A stretch of DNA of 64,000 nucleotides, taken from assembly GCF_002954615.1 (NCBI RefSeq), contig NZ_MSCJ01000001.1, forward strand, positions 2,356,001-2,420,000, in the 5' to 3' direction. The first letter of the stretch is position 1; each line of letters begins with the position of its first letter. The notes under the pieces are model-generated. The model was not told where the DNA came from, ran no database searches, and saw nothing but the letters and a program-made list of their open reading frames with translations. This document shows positions 42,355 to 52,866 of the stretch, piece after piece. The stretch comes from Photobacterium angustum (GTDB taxonomy: Bacteria > Pseudomonadota > Gammaproteobacteria > Enterobacterales > Vibrionaceae). Position numbers and translations under genes: made by a program.

Positions 42355-44151
42355 TTATTTATCTTTACCCACATGAAGAATCGCTAAGAATGCTTCTTGA
42401 GGCAGTTCTACGTTACCGATCTGCTTCATACGCTTCTTACCTTCTTTCTGTTTCTGCAACAGTTTCTTCTTACGACTAATATCACCGCCATAACACTTAG
42501 CGATTACGTTTTTACGTAATTGCTTCACGGTAGAGCGAGCAATAATATGCGTACCAATCGCGGCTTGAATTGCGATATCAAACATCTGACGAGGGATAAA
42601 CTCTTTCATTTTCTCAACAACATCACGACCACGAGATTGTGAGTTATCTTTGTGAGTAATGATAGCAAGTGCATCAACACGCTCACCATTAAGAAGAATA
42701 TCAACACGTACCATGTCTGATTCTTGGTAACACTGGAAATTGTAATCAAGTGACGCATAACCACGAGATGTTGATTTCAAGCGATCAAAGAAATCCAGAA
42801 CCACTTCTGACATTGGAATATCATACGTTAGTGCAACTTGATTGCCGTGATAAACCATATCAATCTGCACACCACGCTTTTCAATACATAAGGTAATAAC
42901 GTTACCTAAGTATTCGCTTGGTACCAAAATATTACAGCGAGCAATTGGCTCACCCATAATTTCGATATCATTCACTGCTGGCAGTTTTGCAGGGCTATCA
43001 ACGTACAACATTGTGCCGTCTGTTTTCTTCACTTCATACACTACAGTCGGTGCTGTTGTGATCAGGTTTAGATCATATTCACGTTCTAGACGCTCTTGAA
43101 TAATCTCCATATGAAGCATACCCAAGAAACCACAACGGAAACCAAAACCTAACGCAGACGAGCTTTCTGGCTCATAAAACAATGACGCATCATTCAGGCT
43201 TAATTTACCTAAAGCATCACGGAAGTTTTCGTAATCATCAGAAGATACAGGGAATAGGCCTGCGTATACCTGAGGTTTCACTTTCTTAAAGCCAGGCAGC
43301 GCGGTTTCACAACCACCTTTTGCCAGCGTTAAGGTATCACCTACAGGTGCGCCAAGAATATCTTTAATACCACAAACAACCCAACCAACTTCACCTGTAT
43401 TTAGCTCTGTTGTATCAATTTGTTTTGGTGTGAAAATACCTAAGCGGTCAACACCCCAGATTTGACCTGTGGTCATAACTTTGATCTTGTCATTTTTCTT
43501 TAGCTTGCCGTTCTTAATACGAACTAAAGAAACAACACCTAAGTAGTTATCAAACCATGAGTCAATGATTAGCGCTTGTAATGGCGCATCTGGATCACCT
43601 TCAGGTGCAGGAATTGCTTCAACAATCTTTTCAAGAACATCGTCAACACCTAAGCCTGTTTTCGCTGAACAGCGAACAGCATCAATAGCATCGATACCAA
43701 CAATGTCTTCAATCTCTTCAGCTACACGCTCAGGTTCAGCCGCAGGTAAGTCAATCTTATTTAAGATTGGCACTACTTCCAAATCCATCTCAATGGCAGT
43801 GTAACAGTTAGCAAGAGTCTGAGCTTCAACGCCCTGACCCGCATCAACCACCAGCAATGCGCCTTCACAAGCGGCAAGAGAACGAGAAACTTCGTATGAG
43901 AAGTCTACGTGTCCCGGTGTGTCGATAAAGTTTAATTGATAAGTTTCACCATCTTTAGCCGTGTAATCGAGCGTCACGCTCTGGGCTTTGATGGTAATAC
44001 CGCGTTCGCGTTCAAGATCCATAGAATCTAAAACTTGTGCAGCCATTTCTCGATCAGAAAGGCCGCCACAAACTTGAATTAGACGGTCGGATAAGGTCGA
44101 CTTACCATGGTCGATATGTGCGATAATCGAAAAGTTACGAATGTGCTTCAT
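42355..44151 (-). CDS. lepA: Elongation factor 4 (LepA) GTPase
   Basis: 598 residues with G1 [10 protein letters not shown]2 RERGITI, G3 DTPGH, G4 NKID, and the LepA-specific C-terminal domain ([19 protein letters not shown]). It acts on ribosome assembly or stalled translation. It lies between rseC and lepB, as in E. coli. Confidence 0.98.
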   Translation of the reverse strand: MKHIRNFSIIAHIDHGKSTLSDRLIQVCGGLSDREMAAQVLDSMDLERERGITIKAQSVTLDYTAKDGETYQLNFIDTPGHVDFSYEVSRSLAACEGALLVVDAGQGVEAQTLANCYTAIEMDLEVVPILNKIDLPAAEPERVAEEIEDIVGIDAIDAVRCSAKTGLGVDDVLEKIVEAIPAPEGDPDAPLQALIIDSWFDNYLGVVSLVRIKNGKLKKNDKIKVMTTGQIWGVDRLGIFTPKQIDTTELNTGEVGWVVCGIKDILGAPVGDTLTLAKGGCETALPGFKKVKPQVYAGLFPVSSDDYENFRDALGKLSLNDASLFYEPESSSALGFGFRCGFLGMLHMEIIQERLEREYDLNLITTAPTVVYEVKKTDGTMLYVDSPAKLPAVNDIEIMGEPIARCNILVPSEYLGNVITLCIEKRGVQIDMVYHGNQVALTYDIPMSEVVLDFFDRLKSTSRGYASLDYNFQCYQESDMVRVDILLNGERVDALAIITHKDNSQSRGRDVVEKMKEFIPRQMFDIAIQAAIGTHIIARSTVKQLRKNVIAKCYGGDISRKKKLLQKQKEGKKRMKQIGNVELPQEAFLAILHVGKDK

Positions 44152-44227
44152 GAATGGCGTGACTAGCTCGTGATTAAAATGAATGGGATCTTACGATCAA
44201 GTTGTCGGATTCTACCGAATTTAAACG

Positions 44228-44725
44228 CTACTCGCTATCTTTCGATGCGGCATTTATCAGCTTATCTGATGAAATCGGTGCGCCGAGAACTCGAATAAGG
44301 GTTGGCTTATACTCTGAATTACCCTCTAAGCGTTTGGCATAGTGCCGTGCTATCAGTAATCCTAACGTTGTCGCAATAACAGCAGAACTGATAACACCCA
44401 GTTCGTTACTGTTAGCTAAATCAACAAATACCCATTGCCCTAATGCACTGCCTAACAGTAAAAAAAGCAGTGGGAGCATATAGATCAATAAAGCAGAGCT
44501 TAACATACTTCGCTCAGATAAGCCGATTTCAACTACCTGCCCGATAGAAAGCGACGATTGCGTTGCTATTTTTATATCATGTACACGACCAGGCATTGCT
44601 TTCGTTACAATGCCTGTTCCGCAACTATCACGTGATGCACAATGACCACAGCTTGTTTGTTGCTGGCAACTTACCGTCACCGCTCCTTTTTCGACTGCGG
44701 TCACTGTCGCTAAAGTGCGCATCAT
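44228..44725 (-). CDS. rseC: SoxR-reducing / sigma-E accessory protein RseC
   Basis: 165 residues with four N-terminal cysteines (C20, C26, C29, C35) and two membrane helices near 75-95 and 105-125. This arrangement is typical of RseC, a positive modulator of sigma-E that is also linked to SoxR reduction in E. coli. It lies 2 bp after rseB. Confidence 0.92.
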   Translation of the reverse strand: MMRTLATVTAVEKGAVTVSCQQQTSCGHCASRDSCGTGIVTKAMPGRVHDIKIATQSSLSIGQVVEIGLSERSMLSSALLIYMLPLLFLLLGSALGQWVFVDLANSNELGVISSAVIATTLGLLIARHYAKRLEGNSEYKPTLIRVLGAPISSDKLINAASKDSE

Positions 44726-44727
44726 GA

Positions 44728-45723
44728 CTAATTACCTTTTTTTACTGCCTTATTGGGTGTCCCTTTAGTGTTATCGAAAGTGACACTTTCTGCAATCTGT
44801 CTTGCTGTTGGTGGAGGAATATCGCCGACAACCGTAATTTCTTTATTGTCTTTAACTATATTGCTCAATGTTCGGCGACCTTGACGGACAAGTTGCCCAC
44901 TTAACGCATAGCTATCAATATCAGACACATATACAGAGAAGCTAAATAAACCATCACTGTACATCCGACTTTCAACAGGACGCTCTGTCATCAAGAGGCG
45001 ATGGCGATCGCCTGAAATTAATTTAAAGCCATCAGGTAACCATGACACCTTCCAATCAAGATTAGCTTTTTCTTGTACTGGTAATTTTACCACTTCTGGT
45101 AGTTTTACTGTTTTCAGCTTGCTGAGCATTTCAGCCACTTTTGGATTCACCGCATAAGAAACTGCGCGAAACTGCTCTAGTAAATCACCATTTCGATCCA
45201 ATAAATCCGCACGCATCACTAAATGACTAAGCTGATCAACCCATATCAAATATGAATAACGCTCGCCGTCTTTTGGTGCAATACGGATAACATCACAGGT
45301 AACTCCCGCCTCTCGTGCGCGTCCCATTGAAATGAAATCGTAGTAATGGGCTAACTCTTGAATATTAGCCTTCATCAGCGGCATGATAGGCGCCACTATT
45401 TTCGCACTTTTTACCGTGAATGGATCAAGACCGGGTTCAAAGTAACTCACCTCATTACCGCGTTGAATCACTTCTTGAGGTGGGCCACTTAAGTAGAGTA
45501 AATGACTATAGCCTTGACCATCCTCTAGCGCATGTCGATAGCGCAAGGTATCAATACTGTTCTTTTTTACTCGAATGTAAGAAATTTCGTAACTCAGCTT
45601 TTGGCTTGCCTGCTCCATTTGATGCAACAAAGCCTCTGCCGAAGGCTTTTCAGCTTCAGCAAAGGCTTGGAGAGGCAAAAGCAAGCTGACCAATGCTATC
45701 GCACCGACCAGAATCTTTTTCAT
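44728..45723 (-). CDS. rseB: Sigma-E regulatory protein RseB
   Basis: 331 residues with a signal peptide (LLPLQAFAEA). It is a periplasmic MucB/RseB protein that binds RseA and senses mislocalised LPS and outer-membrane proteins. SYIRVKKNSIDTLRYRH near 50 and the C-terminal MucB domain are visible. It overlaps rseA by one base. Confidence 0.94.
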   Translation of the reverse strand: MKKILVGAIALVSLLLPLQAFAEAEKPSAEALLHQMEQASQKLSYEISYIRVKKNSIDTLRYRHALEDGQGYSHLLYLSGPPQEVIQRGNEVSYFEPGLDPFTVKSAKIVAPIMPLMKANIQELAHYYDFISMGRAREAGVTCDVIRIAPKDGERYSYLIWVDQLSHLVMRADLLDRNGDLLEQFRAVSYAVNPKVAEMLSKLKTVKLPEVVKLPVQEKANLDWKVSWLPDGFKLISGDRHRLLMTERPVESRMYSDGLFSFSVYVSDIDSYALSGQLVRQGRRTLSNIVKDNKEITVVGDIPPPTARQIAESVTFDNTKGTPNKAVKKGN

Positions 45724-46379
45724 TAATCTGCCACAGAATTATGTTGTTTAAGTAAAGAGTGATCAAGGCTGCCGTCTTGCGCATTAAAACGCAACTGCAA
45801 CTCATAATCTTGCAACATGGAGTTAATACGACGACGTTGCTCCATCAACTGAGCTTCAGTTGGTGCACGATCCGTATTACTTGCCATATTGGTATTTAAA
45901 CTTACCGGTTCCGCTTTACCTGTAAACGGAATCGTTTGTAACACAGGCACATCATTGTTAGTTGAACCTGATGAATTATCTTCACCATCATACTGCTGGA
46001 CGCCAACTATAACAGCTAAAGAGACACAAGCAGCAACGGCCACTTGGCCAAATTGAGTAAGCCAAGCTGGTAACGTGCGCTGGGCTTTAAATGGTGTTGG
46101 TTGCTCTTCAATTGCTTGCGAAATTGGCTCTGTAACAACCGCAACGGGTGTTTCAGTATGGCCAACTGAATGGGCAGGTTCATCGTCTAACGCTAATGCG
46201 ACATTCGCTGCAATATTCCATTCTTTGCATTGCGGAGCATCACCGCGCAACACATCACCAATTAAGGTGTAGTCACGCCATGTAAGCTCATCTTCTTTGT
46301 CTACAGTCAGCGCATTAATAATGCTCTGATCTAGCTCTTCGCCATCAAGTAATGCCGAGATCTTTTCTTTATCAGCCAT
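45723..46379 (-). CDS. rseA: Anti-sigma-E factor RseA
   Basis: 218 residues from the ATG of MADKEKISALLDGE, with GGTGGA upstream. An earlier in-frame TTG adjoining rpoE is less likely. An N-terminal anti-sigma domain, a single membrane helix near 125-143 (VAVAACVSLAVIVGV) and a periplasmic tail are present. It holds sigma-E at the membrane until DegS and RseP cleave it. Confidence 0.95.
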   Translation of the reverse strand: MADKEKISALLDGEELDQSIINALTVDKEDELTWRDYTLIGDVLRGDAPQCKEWNIAANVALALDDEPAHSVGHTETPVAVVTEPISQAIEEQPTPFKAQRTLPAWLTQFGQVAVAACVSLAVIVGVQQYDGEDNSSGSTNNDVPVLQTIPFTGKAEPVSLNTNMASNTDRAPTEAQLMEQRRRINSMLQDYELQLRFNAQDGSLDHSLLKQHNSVAD

Positions 46380-46402
46380 TTTTTCCACCGTTGGGTGCAA
46401 CA

Positions 46403-46981
46403 TTATTGCTGCATGAGAGGACGGATACGTTTTTCAACCGCCTCACGTGCACGGAATATACGAGAGCGAACTGTACCTACTGGACATCCCATTACCTCTG
46501 CAATTTCCTCATAACTTAGACCATCCAGTTCACGTAATGAGATTGCAGTTTTGAGATCATCTGGTAGCGCTTCAATCGTGCTAAAAACAACCCGCTTCAA
46601 TTCATCTGACAACATTTGGTTCTCAGGGTTCGAAATTTCTTTCAGCGCACTACCACTTTCATAATATTCCGCATCTTCTGCATCAACATCAGATGCAGGC
46701 GGACGACGCCCCTGAGCGACTAAATAGTTTTTTGCAGTATTGACTGCAATTCGGTAGAGCCATGTATAGAAGGCACTTTCACCACGGAATGTTGGTAACG
46801 CTCGGTACGCTTTAATAAACGCCTCTTGCGCCACATCTGGTACATCACCAGAATTACTGACATAACGTGATACAAGGTTACAAACTTTGTTCTGGTATTT
46901 AATAACCAGAAGGTTGAAAGCTTGCTTATCTCCCCGCTGTACTCGCTCAATTAAAACCTGATCAGTTTGCTGCTCGCTCAT
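46403..46981 (-). CDS. rpoE: RNA polymerase sigma factor RpoE (sigma-E)
   Basis: This 192-residue ECF sigma factor has the same length as most RpoE proteins. Region 2 contains DVAQEAFIKAYRAL and TWLYRIAVNTAKN, and region 4 contains LDGLSYEEIAEVMGCPVGTVRSRI. GGAG precedes the ATG. It controls the envelope stress response and heads rpoE-rseABC; a sigma-E-like promoter about 190 bases upstream suggests autoregulation. Confidence 0.98.
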   Translation of the reverse strand: MSEQQTDQVLIERVQRGDKQAFNLLVIKYQNKVCNLVSRYVSNSGDVPDVAQEAFIKAYRALPTFRGESAFYTWLYRIAVNTAKNYLVAQGRRPPASDVDAEDAEYYESGSALKEISNPENQMLSDELKRVVFSTIEALPDDLKTAISLRELDGLSYEEIAEVMGCPVGTVRSRIFRAREAVEKRIRPLMQQ

Positions 46982-47170
46982 TCGAGCGTGTACTCCTATA
47001 TCTGTCTTTACTCAATATTGCATTAGCTAAATAAAGCCACAAATACTTACGTTAAGTGCTCTATCAAAAATGCTATATCATGATTTGTTCGGCGTAGTAA
47101 CGCTAATAAGCCGAGTGTCGCCTTAAACAAATCATTGAGTTATGAAATATTTATGAGCATGAGCACTACT

Positions 47171-47198
47171 TATGACCGAAGGATAATGGCAAAGTTCC
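47171..47198 (-). promoter_or_regulatory. Candidate sigma-E promoter of rpoE
   Basis: Minus strand GGAACTT (47192-47198), a 16-bp spacer, then TCATA (47171-47175). The -35 is an exact sigma-E match; the -10 (usually TCTGA or TCAAA) is weaker. Its position fits autoregulation of rpoE. Confidence 0.55.
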
Positions 47199-47242
47199 TA
47201 CGCCCATTAAATAATTTCGGCTTATTATGTTAATTTTTATAT

Positions 47243-47264
47243 CACCGTGACTTATGTCACGGTG
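47243..47264. repeat. Perfect 9-bp inverted repeat
   Basis: CACCGTGAC - TTAT - GTCACGGTG. No T-run follows on either strand, so it is more likely an operator or RNA hairpin than a terminator. It lies about 285 bases before nadB and 45 bases upstream of the candidate rpoE promoter. Confidence 0.5.
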
Positions 47265-47549
47265 TATTAAGTGAACACTATCTTACCTTAATTCACGATA
47301 CTAACGGGCTTTTCAGCGCGAAAAAAGCAAAATTAATAACAAGTTTTAGGATTATTACATTATATAACTTTTTTATTATTCACCTTTAATCGTCATTAAT
47401 TCACGCGTTGACGCTAGGTATAAAAATTGTCATGCGATATATTTGAATACTTAATCGTCTACAAAACTTATTTGTCGTACAATTTTCATGCTAATTTGAC
47501 GTGAATTTGTTAGGATACGGACAGATAACAAAAGGATATGAGATCAAGT

Positions 47550-49160
47550 ATGAATCAGATTCATCAACATAACTGCGATGTACTGGTTATTGGCAGCGGT
47601 GCCGCTGGCCTATCATTAGCACTACACCTTTCTTCTTCTGCCAATGTTACCGTGTTATGTAAAGGACCGCTAAATGAAGGCGCTACTTATTACGCACAGG
47701 GCGGAATTGCAGCAGTATTTGATGAGTCAGACAGCATCGATTCACATGTTGAAGATACCCTTATTGCTGGCGCCCACTTATGCGATAAAGAGGTCGTTCG
47801 TTTTATTGCCGAGAATGCTAAAGAATGTGTTCAGTGGTTGATTGATGGCGGCGTACCGTTTGATCGTGAAGAATCTGATAGTGATGATAACCCTCGTTTT
47901 CACTTAACTCGTGAAGGCGGCCACAGCCATCGTCGTATTCTCCATGCCGCTGATGCAACAGGCATGGCAATGCAAACATCTCTTCAAGATCAAGCCCGTA
48001 ATCATCCCAATATTACCATTTTAGAACGTCATAATGCGCTCGATTTAATCACCGAAAAAAAGCTTAATCCAAATACCGAATCAAATCGCGTATTAGGCGC
48101 TTATGTGTGGAACCGTGATAAAGAAATGGTAGAAACACTGGGGGCTAAGTTCGTTATTTTAGCCACTGGTGGTGCTTCAAAAGTCTATCAATATACCTCT
48201 AACCCAGACGTGTCTTCCGGTGATGGTATCGCCATGGCGTGGCGTGCTGGTTGTCGTGTGGCAAATCTTGAGTTCAATCAGTTTCACCCAACCTGTTTAT
48301 TCCACCCTGAAGCCCAGACTTTCTTGCTAACAGAAGCACTGCGTGGAGAAGGGGCGTATTTACGTCGCCCTGATGGCTCTCGTTTTATGCCTGAATTTGA
48401 TGAGCGTGCAGAGCTCGCGCCTCGTGATATTGTTGCCCGTGCCATCGACTATGAAATGAAACGTTTAGGCGCTGACTGCATGTACCTTGATATCAGTCAT
48501 AAGCCAGCAGACTTTGTTAAAAAACACTTCCCGATGATTGATGAAAAGCTACAAAGCTACGGCATTGATATCACGAAAGAGCCTATCCCTATTGTTCCCG
48601 CCGCCCACTATACCTGTGGTGGCGTTATGGTTGATAAAAAGGGTAAAACGGATATTGATGGCTTATATGCGATTGGTGAAGTGAGTTACACAGGCTTGCA
48701 TGGTGCTAACCGTATGGCATCAAATTCACTGTTAGAGTGTGTGGTTTATGCTTGGTCTGCAGCCAAAGATATTCAGGCTAAAATGGATACAATTGCCGTT
48801 CCACCAGCTTTACCAATATGGGATGAAAGTAAAGTCAGCAACTCGGATGAAGAAGTCGTTATCCAACATAACTGGCACGAATTACGTTTATTCATGTGGG
48901 ATTATGTCGGTATTGTCCGTTCAACAAAAAGACTTGAACGTGCAATGCACCGAATAGAGTTACTGAAAAATGAAATTAGCGAGTATTACAGCCATTTCCG
49001 TGTTTCAAACAATTTAATTGAACTGCGTAACCTTGTTCTGGTTGCAGAGCTTATCATTCGTTGTGCTATTGAGCGAAAAGAAAGTCGAGGTCTTCATTAC
49101 ACCTTGGATTACCCAGAGTTAGACGATAACGCACAACCTACGGTCTTAACTCCCAAATAA
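47550..49160 (+). CDS. nadB: L-aspartate oxidase
   Basis: 536 residues from the ATG of [20 protein letters not shown]. An ATG 12 bases upstream also lies in frame but sits too close to its Shine-Dalgarno. FAD-binding [11 protein letters not shown] is N-terminal, with the HPTCLF stretch and the [15 protein letters not shown] signature also present. It oxidises Asp to iminoaspartate, the first step of NAD synthesis. It is divergent from rpoE, as in E. coli. Confidence 0.97.
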   Translation: MNQIHQHNCDVLVIGSGAAGLSLALHLSSSANVTVLCKGPLNEGATYYAQGGIAAVFDESDSIDSHVEDTLIAGAHLCDKEVVRFIAENAKECVQWLIDGGVPFDREESDSDDNPRFHLTREGGHSHRRILHAADATGMAMQTSLQDQARNHPNITILERHNALDLITEKKLNPNTESNRVLGAYVWNRDKEMVETLGAKFVILATGGASKVYQYTSNPDVSSGDGIAMAWRAGCRVANLEFNQFHPTCLFHPEAQTFLLTEALRGEGAYLRRPDGSRFMPEFDERAELAPRDIVARAIDYEMKRLGADCMYLDISHKPADFVKKHFPMIDEKLQSYGIDITKEPIPIVPAAHYTCGGVMVDKKGKTDIDGLYAIGEVSYTGLHGANRMASNSLLECVVYAWSAAKDIQAKMDTIAVPPALPIWDESKVSNSDEEVVIQHNWHELRLFMWDYVGIVRSTKRLERAMHRIELLKNEISEYYSHFRVSNNLIELRNLVLVAELIIRCAIERKESRGLHYTLDYPELDDNAQPTVLTPK

Positions 49161-49193
49161 ATCGTCAATATCATTCACGTAGACAAAAACATA

Positions 49194-49223
49194 AAAGTCC
49201 CGATCAAGTATCGGGCTTTTTTT
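49194..49223 (+). terminator. nadB terminator
   Basis: CCCGAT / ATCGGG stem (49199-49215) with a 5-base loop and a run of seven T. It lies between the convergent nadB and ygfX. Confidence 0.82.
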
Positions 49224-49266
49224 ATATTCCAATCACATAAATTGCTACTTTAAAAAACATTCGTTG

Positions 49267-49683
49267 CTAACGAGGTGAGAAATACAGATACGTAAACATT
49301 TTTAAATGGCGATAATGACGTTCGGACAAACTATCACGCCAGACAATAATCCAACGATGAGATAACCCCTCCACTTTAAAAATGATCAACCAACGGGTTA
49401 ACGGACGAACATAAATCACGCCACCTCGTTGCTGTTGATAATAAACCTCACCTATAGAAGAAAGTCGGAAATGGCCTTGTAATTGATAACTGTATATCGC
49501 CGAATTAAGGTATTCGTCATACAGCTTTTCACACCAAATCAAAGCTATCGGAAGTGTTAGTAATGAACTTGAAAACAAGAGGAATATAGCCACACACAAG
49601 TAAGCTACCGTTAATGTGGCTATGTGTAATTTAGATGGGAATAAATAAAGATCAGCGTAATTTACTGTTGTTGTGAGCAACAA
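49267..49683 (-). CDS. ygfX: YgfX/CptA-like inner membrane protein
   Basis: 138 residues: two N-terminal hydrophobic helices (about 18-48) followed by a mixed cytoplasmic domain. This matches the layout of YgfX, the partner encoded beside SdhE, once proposed to be a toxin affecting FtsZ/MreB. The sequence is weakly conserved, so the call rests mainly on topology and position. The start appears to be a TTG within the sdhE 3' end (GGTGGA upstream); the overlap is 32 bases. Confidence 0.75.
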   Translation of the reverse strand: MLLTTTVNYADLYLFPSKLHIATLTVAYLCVAIFLLFSSSLLTLPIALIWCEKLYDEYLNSAIYSYQLQGHFRLSSIGEVYYQQQRGGVIYVRPLTRWLIIFKVEGLSHRWIIVWRDSLSERHYRHLKMFTYLYFSPR

Positions 49684-49912
49684 TCATATCCACCATATTC
49701 GCATGGGCTTCATTTTCACTACGGCCGTGTTTCATCACCCATGTAAAAAGATCAGGATCATCACACGTTAGTAGATTAATAAAGTCTTGCTGCTGTTGCT
49801 CTGATAGTTCATCAAAACGCTCTTCAAAAAACGGCATAATAATCACATCTAACTCTAGCATTCCACGTCGGCATGCCCATTTAACTCGTGCTTTATCTTC
49901 CGCGCTTAACAT
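49652..49912 (-). CDS. sdhE: FAD assembly factor SdhE (antitoxin CptB)
   Basis: 86 residues with the RGMLELD form of the RGxxE motif (15-21) and the FF-E-RFDELSEQQ segment. It promotes covalent FAD attachment to SdhA and FrdA. The overlap with ygfX suggests translational coupling. It is divergent from ygfZ, another flavin/Fe-S maintenance gene. Confidence 0.95.
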   Translation of the reverse strand: MLSAEDKARVKWACRRGMLELDVIIMPFFEERFDELSEQQQQDFINLLTCDDPDLFTWVMKHGRSENEAHANMVDMIVAHNNSKLR

Positions 49913-50168
49913 ATTTAACCTCGATAACTAGAACTAAAAACCTATTTAATGCTGTAGATTTAAAACAAAGAGAAACAGCTATTTATAGTAGCAGTGACAT
50001 CACTTCCCGACCATGCGCTTAAACAAGCAATCATTAAAGATGAGACATTAAAACGATAAATCCCCTTTCAATGACTCTTGCTTGATTCCCACAGCGAGAC
50101 GATGGTTAATTATTTTATTTACTTGGTATACCATGTCGTAATAATGACAACATTCTGTGGACAGAGAT

Positions 50169-51152
50169 ATGAGTACTTGGTCAACAAATCTAACGTTTTC
50201 CCCCCTTGCTTTATCATCGCAAGATCCTCTTCCAGCTTTAGCATTAAGTAAGCTTGATGACTGGGGAATGGTCACGTTAATTGGTGCCGACAGTAAAGCC
50301 TATTTACAAGGTCAGTTAACGTGTGATCTTGTATCACTAGAAGCGAGTAAATCAACATTAGCAGCACATTGTGATGCTAAAGGTAAAATGCGTACTGTGA
50401 TGCGTGTTTTCCATATCGACAATGGCTATGGTTATCTTCAACGCCAAACGGTCATGGCAACCCAGATCCCCGAGCTAAAAAAATACGCAGTTTTCTCTAA
50501 AACCGATATCAATCAATCAACTGACGTAGTCTTAGGTCTTAGTGGTGAACAAGCTCAAAACACGATTGATAACTACTTTACAGGTAATGATGATGTCCGT
50601 CATAACGACACAGCAACTGCAGTAAAAGTAGATAACTTACGTTGGTTTATTATCACGCCAATGGAGCACGCTGAAGCTGTCGCTCAACACTTTGCGGCTA
50701 ACGCGACGCTAACCGATGCTGCGTTGTGGAACTTATACGATATTAAAGCTGCACTCCCCGTTGTTGAAGCAGAGACTGAACTTGAATTTATTCCACAAGC
50801 GATGAACCTTCAGGCCGTTAACGGTATTAGCTTTAAAAAAGGGTGTTACACAGGTCAAGAAACGGTTGCCCGTGCAAAATACCGTGGTATTAACAAACGC
50901 GCGATGTACATCGTGAGCGGTGAATCCACACAGTGCCCACAAGCAGGTGATGCACTTGAACGTAGCATCGGTGAAAACTGGCGTAAAGGTGGAACGGTTA
51001 TCACTGGCTACCAATTTAATGATCAACAAGCGTTAGCTTTAGTCGTATTGCCAAACGATCTCGATGACGATGCACAATTTCGATTTGCATCACAACCTGA
51101 TGCCATCTGGGAAAAACATCCATTACCTTACGCTTTAGATGATGACGCATAA
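50169..51152 (+). CDS. ygfZ: tRNA-modifying / Fe-S cluster repair protein YgfZ
   Basis: 327 residues from the ATG at 50169; a GTG 12 bases upstream is in frame. It is a folate-binding GcvT-like protein that supports Fe-S enzymes such as MiaB. The hallmark KGCYTGQE lies near residue 228, with the conserved Cys. KYAVFSKTDI and FIPQAMNLQA also match E. coli YgfZ. Its end overlaps the YbaK-like gene. Confidence 0.96.
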   Translation: MSTWSTNLTFSPLALSSQDPLPALALSKLDDWGMVTLIGADSKAYLQGQLTCDLVSLEASKSTLAAHCDAKGKMRTVMRVFHIDNGYGYLQRQTVMATQIPELKKYAVFSKTDINQSTDVVLGLSGEQAQNTIDNYFTGNDDVRHNDTATAVKVDNLRWFIITPMEHAEAVAQHFAANATLTDAALWNLYDIKAALPVVEAETELEFIPQAMNLQAVNGISFKKGCYTGQETVARAKYRGINKRAMYIVSGESTQCPQAGDALERSIGENWRKGGTVITGYQFNDQQALALVVLPNDLDDDAQFRFASQPDAIWEKHPLPYALDDDA

Positions 51153-51621
51153 TTCTATCGATACTGCTGTTACCCGTTTTCTTGATGAAGAAGGCGTTGA
51201 TTTTCGCCTTCTTCATCACAGCAAACCAGCAAAAACCATTGAGGAAGCGGCTCAAGAACGTGGTGTTGACCCAAAGCAACTGGTCAAATCCATTTTGCTC
51301 AAAGATATGGCAGGATTTCATGTTTTAGCCTGTGTACCTGGGCCGAATGCTGTTGATCCTAAGAAAGTCCGTGAGCTATTTGGTTGTCGTCGTATGACCT
51401 GTGCTGATGCTTCTGATGTTGAAAAAATCACAGGTTTAGTTATTGGCACTGTTGCGCCATTAGGCTTGAAACGCCCATTGCCCATTATTTTCGATCATCA
51501 AATAGAGCAACATACTAAAGTGAACATTAGTAGCGGCGATCGTATGGCAGGGCTTGAGTTAGCTACCGATGATTTAGTGATCTTATGCGATCCTATGTTT
51601 GGTGATATCAGCCGAGACTAA
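51139..51621 (+). CDS. YbaK/EbsC-type aminoacyl-tRNA deacylase
   Basis: 160 residues of the YbaK/ProX editing superfamily: SKPAKTIEEAAQERGVDP near 27-45, the KSILLKDMAGF core with the conserved Lys, and the PLGLKRPLP loop. Such proteins hydrolyse mischarged tRNA such as Ala- or Cys-tRNA-Pro; the substrate here is not clear. The start overlaps ygfZ by 14 bases, either at 51139 or at the next ATG. Confidence 0.88.
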   Translation: MMTHNSIDTAVTRFLDEEGVDFRLLHHSKPAKTIEEAAQERGVDPKQLVKSILLKDMAGFHVLACVPGPNAVDPKKVRELFGCRRMTCADASDVEKITGLVIGTVAPLGLKRPLPIIFDHQIEQHTKVNISSGDRMAGLELATDDLVILCDPMFGDISRD

Positions 51622-51632
51622 TCCATTAAAGT

Positions 51633-51663
51633 AAAGCCCCTAAAAATAAGGGGCTTTCATTTA
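51633..51663 (+). terminator. Terminator between the YbaK-like gene and the patatin-like gene
   Basis: AAAGCCCC / GGGGCTTT stem (51633-51657). The genes converge here and T-rich flanks lie on both sides. Confidence 0.75.
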
Positions 51664-51674
51664 ACTCTAATACG

Positions 51675-52808
51675 TTAACTGGCTTTACTTATTTTATCAT
51701 CTTCTACCCATCCACCGTGGTCTTGGCGTGGATGATAATGCGTGGGTAATTTTTTACTTCTTTGCGTCCATGGCGATTCTTTAATGGCTTTCGTCATATC
51801 TTCATAGCCTGCTTCACGACGTAAACGAATAGAACGACGTGAGAACTCTGCATCACTTAATGGAATATGGCCTTTCAGTGGATCAAACGTAATATGCACG
51901 ATATCAATATGTCTGCCTACTTTTAGTGACACCACATCAGGCACTTGTTCACTATCAACGACATCTTTTGAATGTTCTAAAATATGATCAAGATTACGCT
52001 TTGCTACGAGCGCTTCAATATGATCACAAGAGCGACTCGCGTACTGGATCTCTTTTTCACGCCATAACACTTCACTCATGGTTTGTGGTAATTCACCTTT
52101 TGCATTCCATAAATCAACCATAAAGACGAGTAAATCTTCATCTTTTTCAGCTAAATCTAAAATACCATTGATCGGTGAATTGGAAACACACCCACCATCC
52201 CAATAATGATCATCACCAATTTTAGTGGCTGGAAAGCCTGGTGGTAAAGATCCACTAGCAACAGCATGAGCTGGTTGTAATGGTTGCGTATGACTATCAA
52301 AAAATACTAACTCTCCCTTCGTTACACTTGTTGCGCCAACGGTTAAACGGGCTTTCTGTTGATTAATAATAGAGAAATCAGACAGGTCATCGATAGTGGA
52401 AAATAACGGGCTAGTATCATAAAAACTGGTTGCTGATTCACCAGGCAATGACAACCATGGATTAATAATACGCGGTACAAAAAAGCCAGGTTGGCCCATT
52501 ATTAATGCTTGAGATGCACTAAAGATATTAAACATCGGTGCCATTGATGGTAATAAATCAACATCAGTTTCTGGTCTTGAGATACGATCCCAAAAATCAG
52601 TCAATTTATTTAAACGATCTTCAGGTTTATTGCCTGCCAAGATGGCACTATTCAACGCGCCGATGGAAATGCCAGCAAACCAGTCTGGTGTGTATCCCGC
52701 TTCTTCCAGTGCTTGATACGCGCCAATATGATAAGCACCTAATGCACCACCACCTTGTAGAACAAGGCAAACCTTTGGTTTTTTCTTAGTACGTGTTCTA
52801 GCCATCAT
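51675..52808 (-). CDS. Patatin-like phospholipase family protein (DUF3734 C-terminus)
   Basis: 377 residues. Oxyanion-hole GGGALG at 19-24, nucleophile elbow GISIG (Ser48) and the catalytic DGG motif (YWDGGCVSNSP near 203) give a complete Ser-Asp dyad. The C-terminal 120 residues match the DUF3734 extension. It lacks a signal peptide, so a cytoplasmic or membrane-peripheral lipid hydrolase is expected. Substrate is unknown. It is divergent from a LysR regulator. Confidence 0.9.
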   Translation of the reverse strand: MMARTRTKKKPKVCLVLQGGGALGAYHIGAYQALEEAGYTPDWFAGISIGALNSAILAGNKPEDRLNKLTDFWDRISRPETDVDLLPSMAPMFNIFSASQALIMGQPGFFVPRIINPWLSLPGESATSFYDTSPLFSTIDDLSDFSIINQQKARLTVGATSVTKGELVFFDSHTQPLQPAHAVASGSLPPGFPATKIGDDHYWDGGCVSNSPINGILDLAEKDEDLLVFMVDLWNAKGELPQTMSEVLWREKEIQYASRSCDHIEALVAKRNLDHILEHSKDVVDSEQVPDVVSLKVGRHIDIVHITFDPLKGHIPLSDAEFSRRSIRLRREAGYEDMTKAIKESPWTQRSKKLPTHYHPRQDHGGWVEDDKISKAS

Positions 52809-52866
52809 AATCCCTTTTTATCTGATAAGTCCGAGTATTACTCTACAGATTAAAAAGGCACCAGCT

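Larger units (their letters stand above)
46982..47549. other. Divergent intergenic region between rpoE and nadB
   Basis: About 570 bases with no ORF seen. It holds a candidate sigma-E promoter (47171-47198) and a 9-bp inverted repeat (47243-47264). The rest is AT-rich. A trans-encoded sRNA is possible but not supported by any clear structure. Confidence 0.6.
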
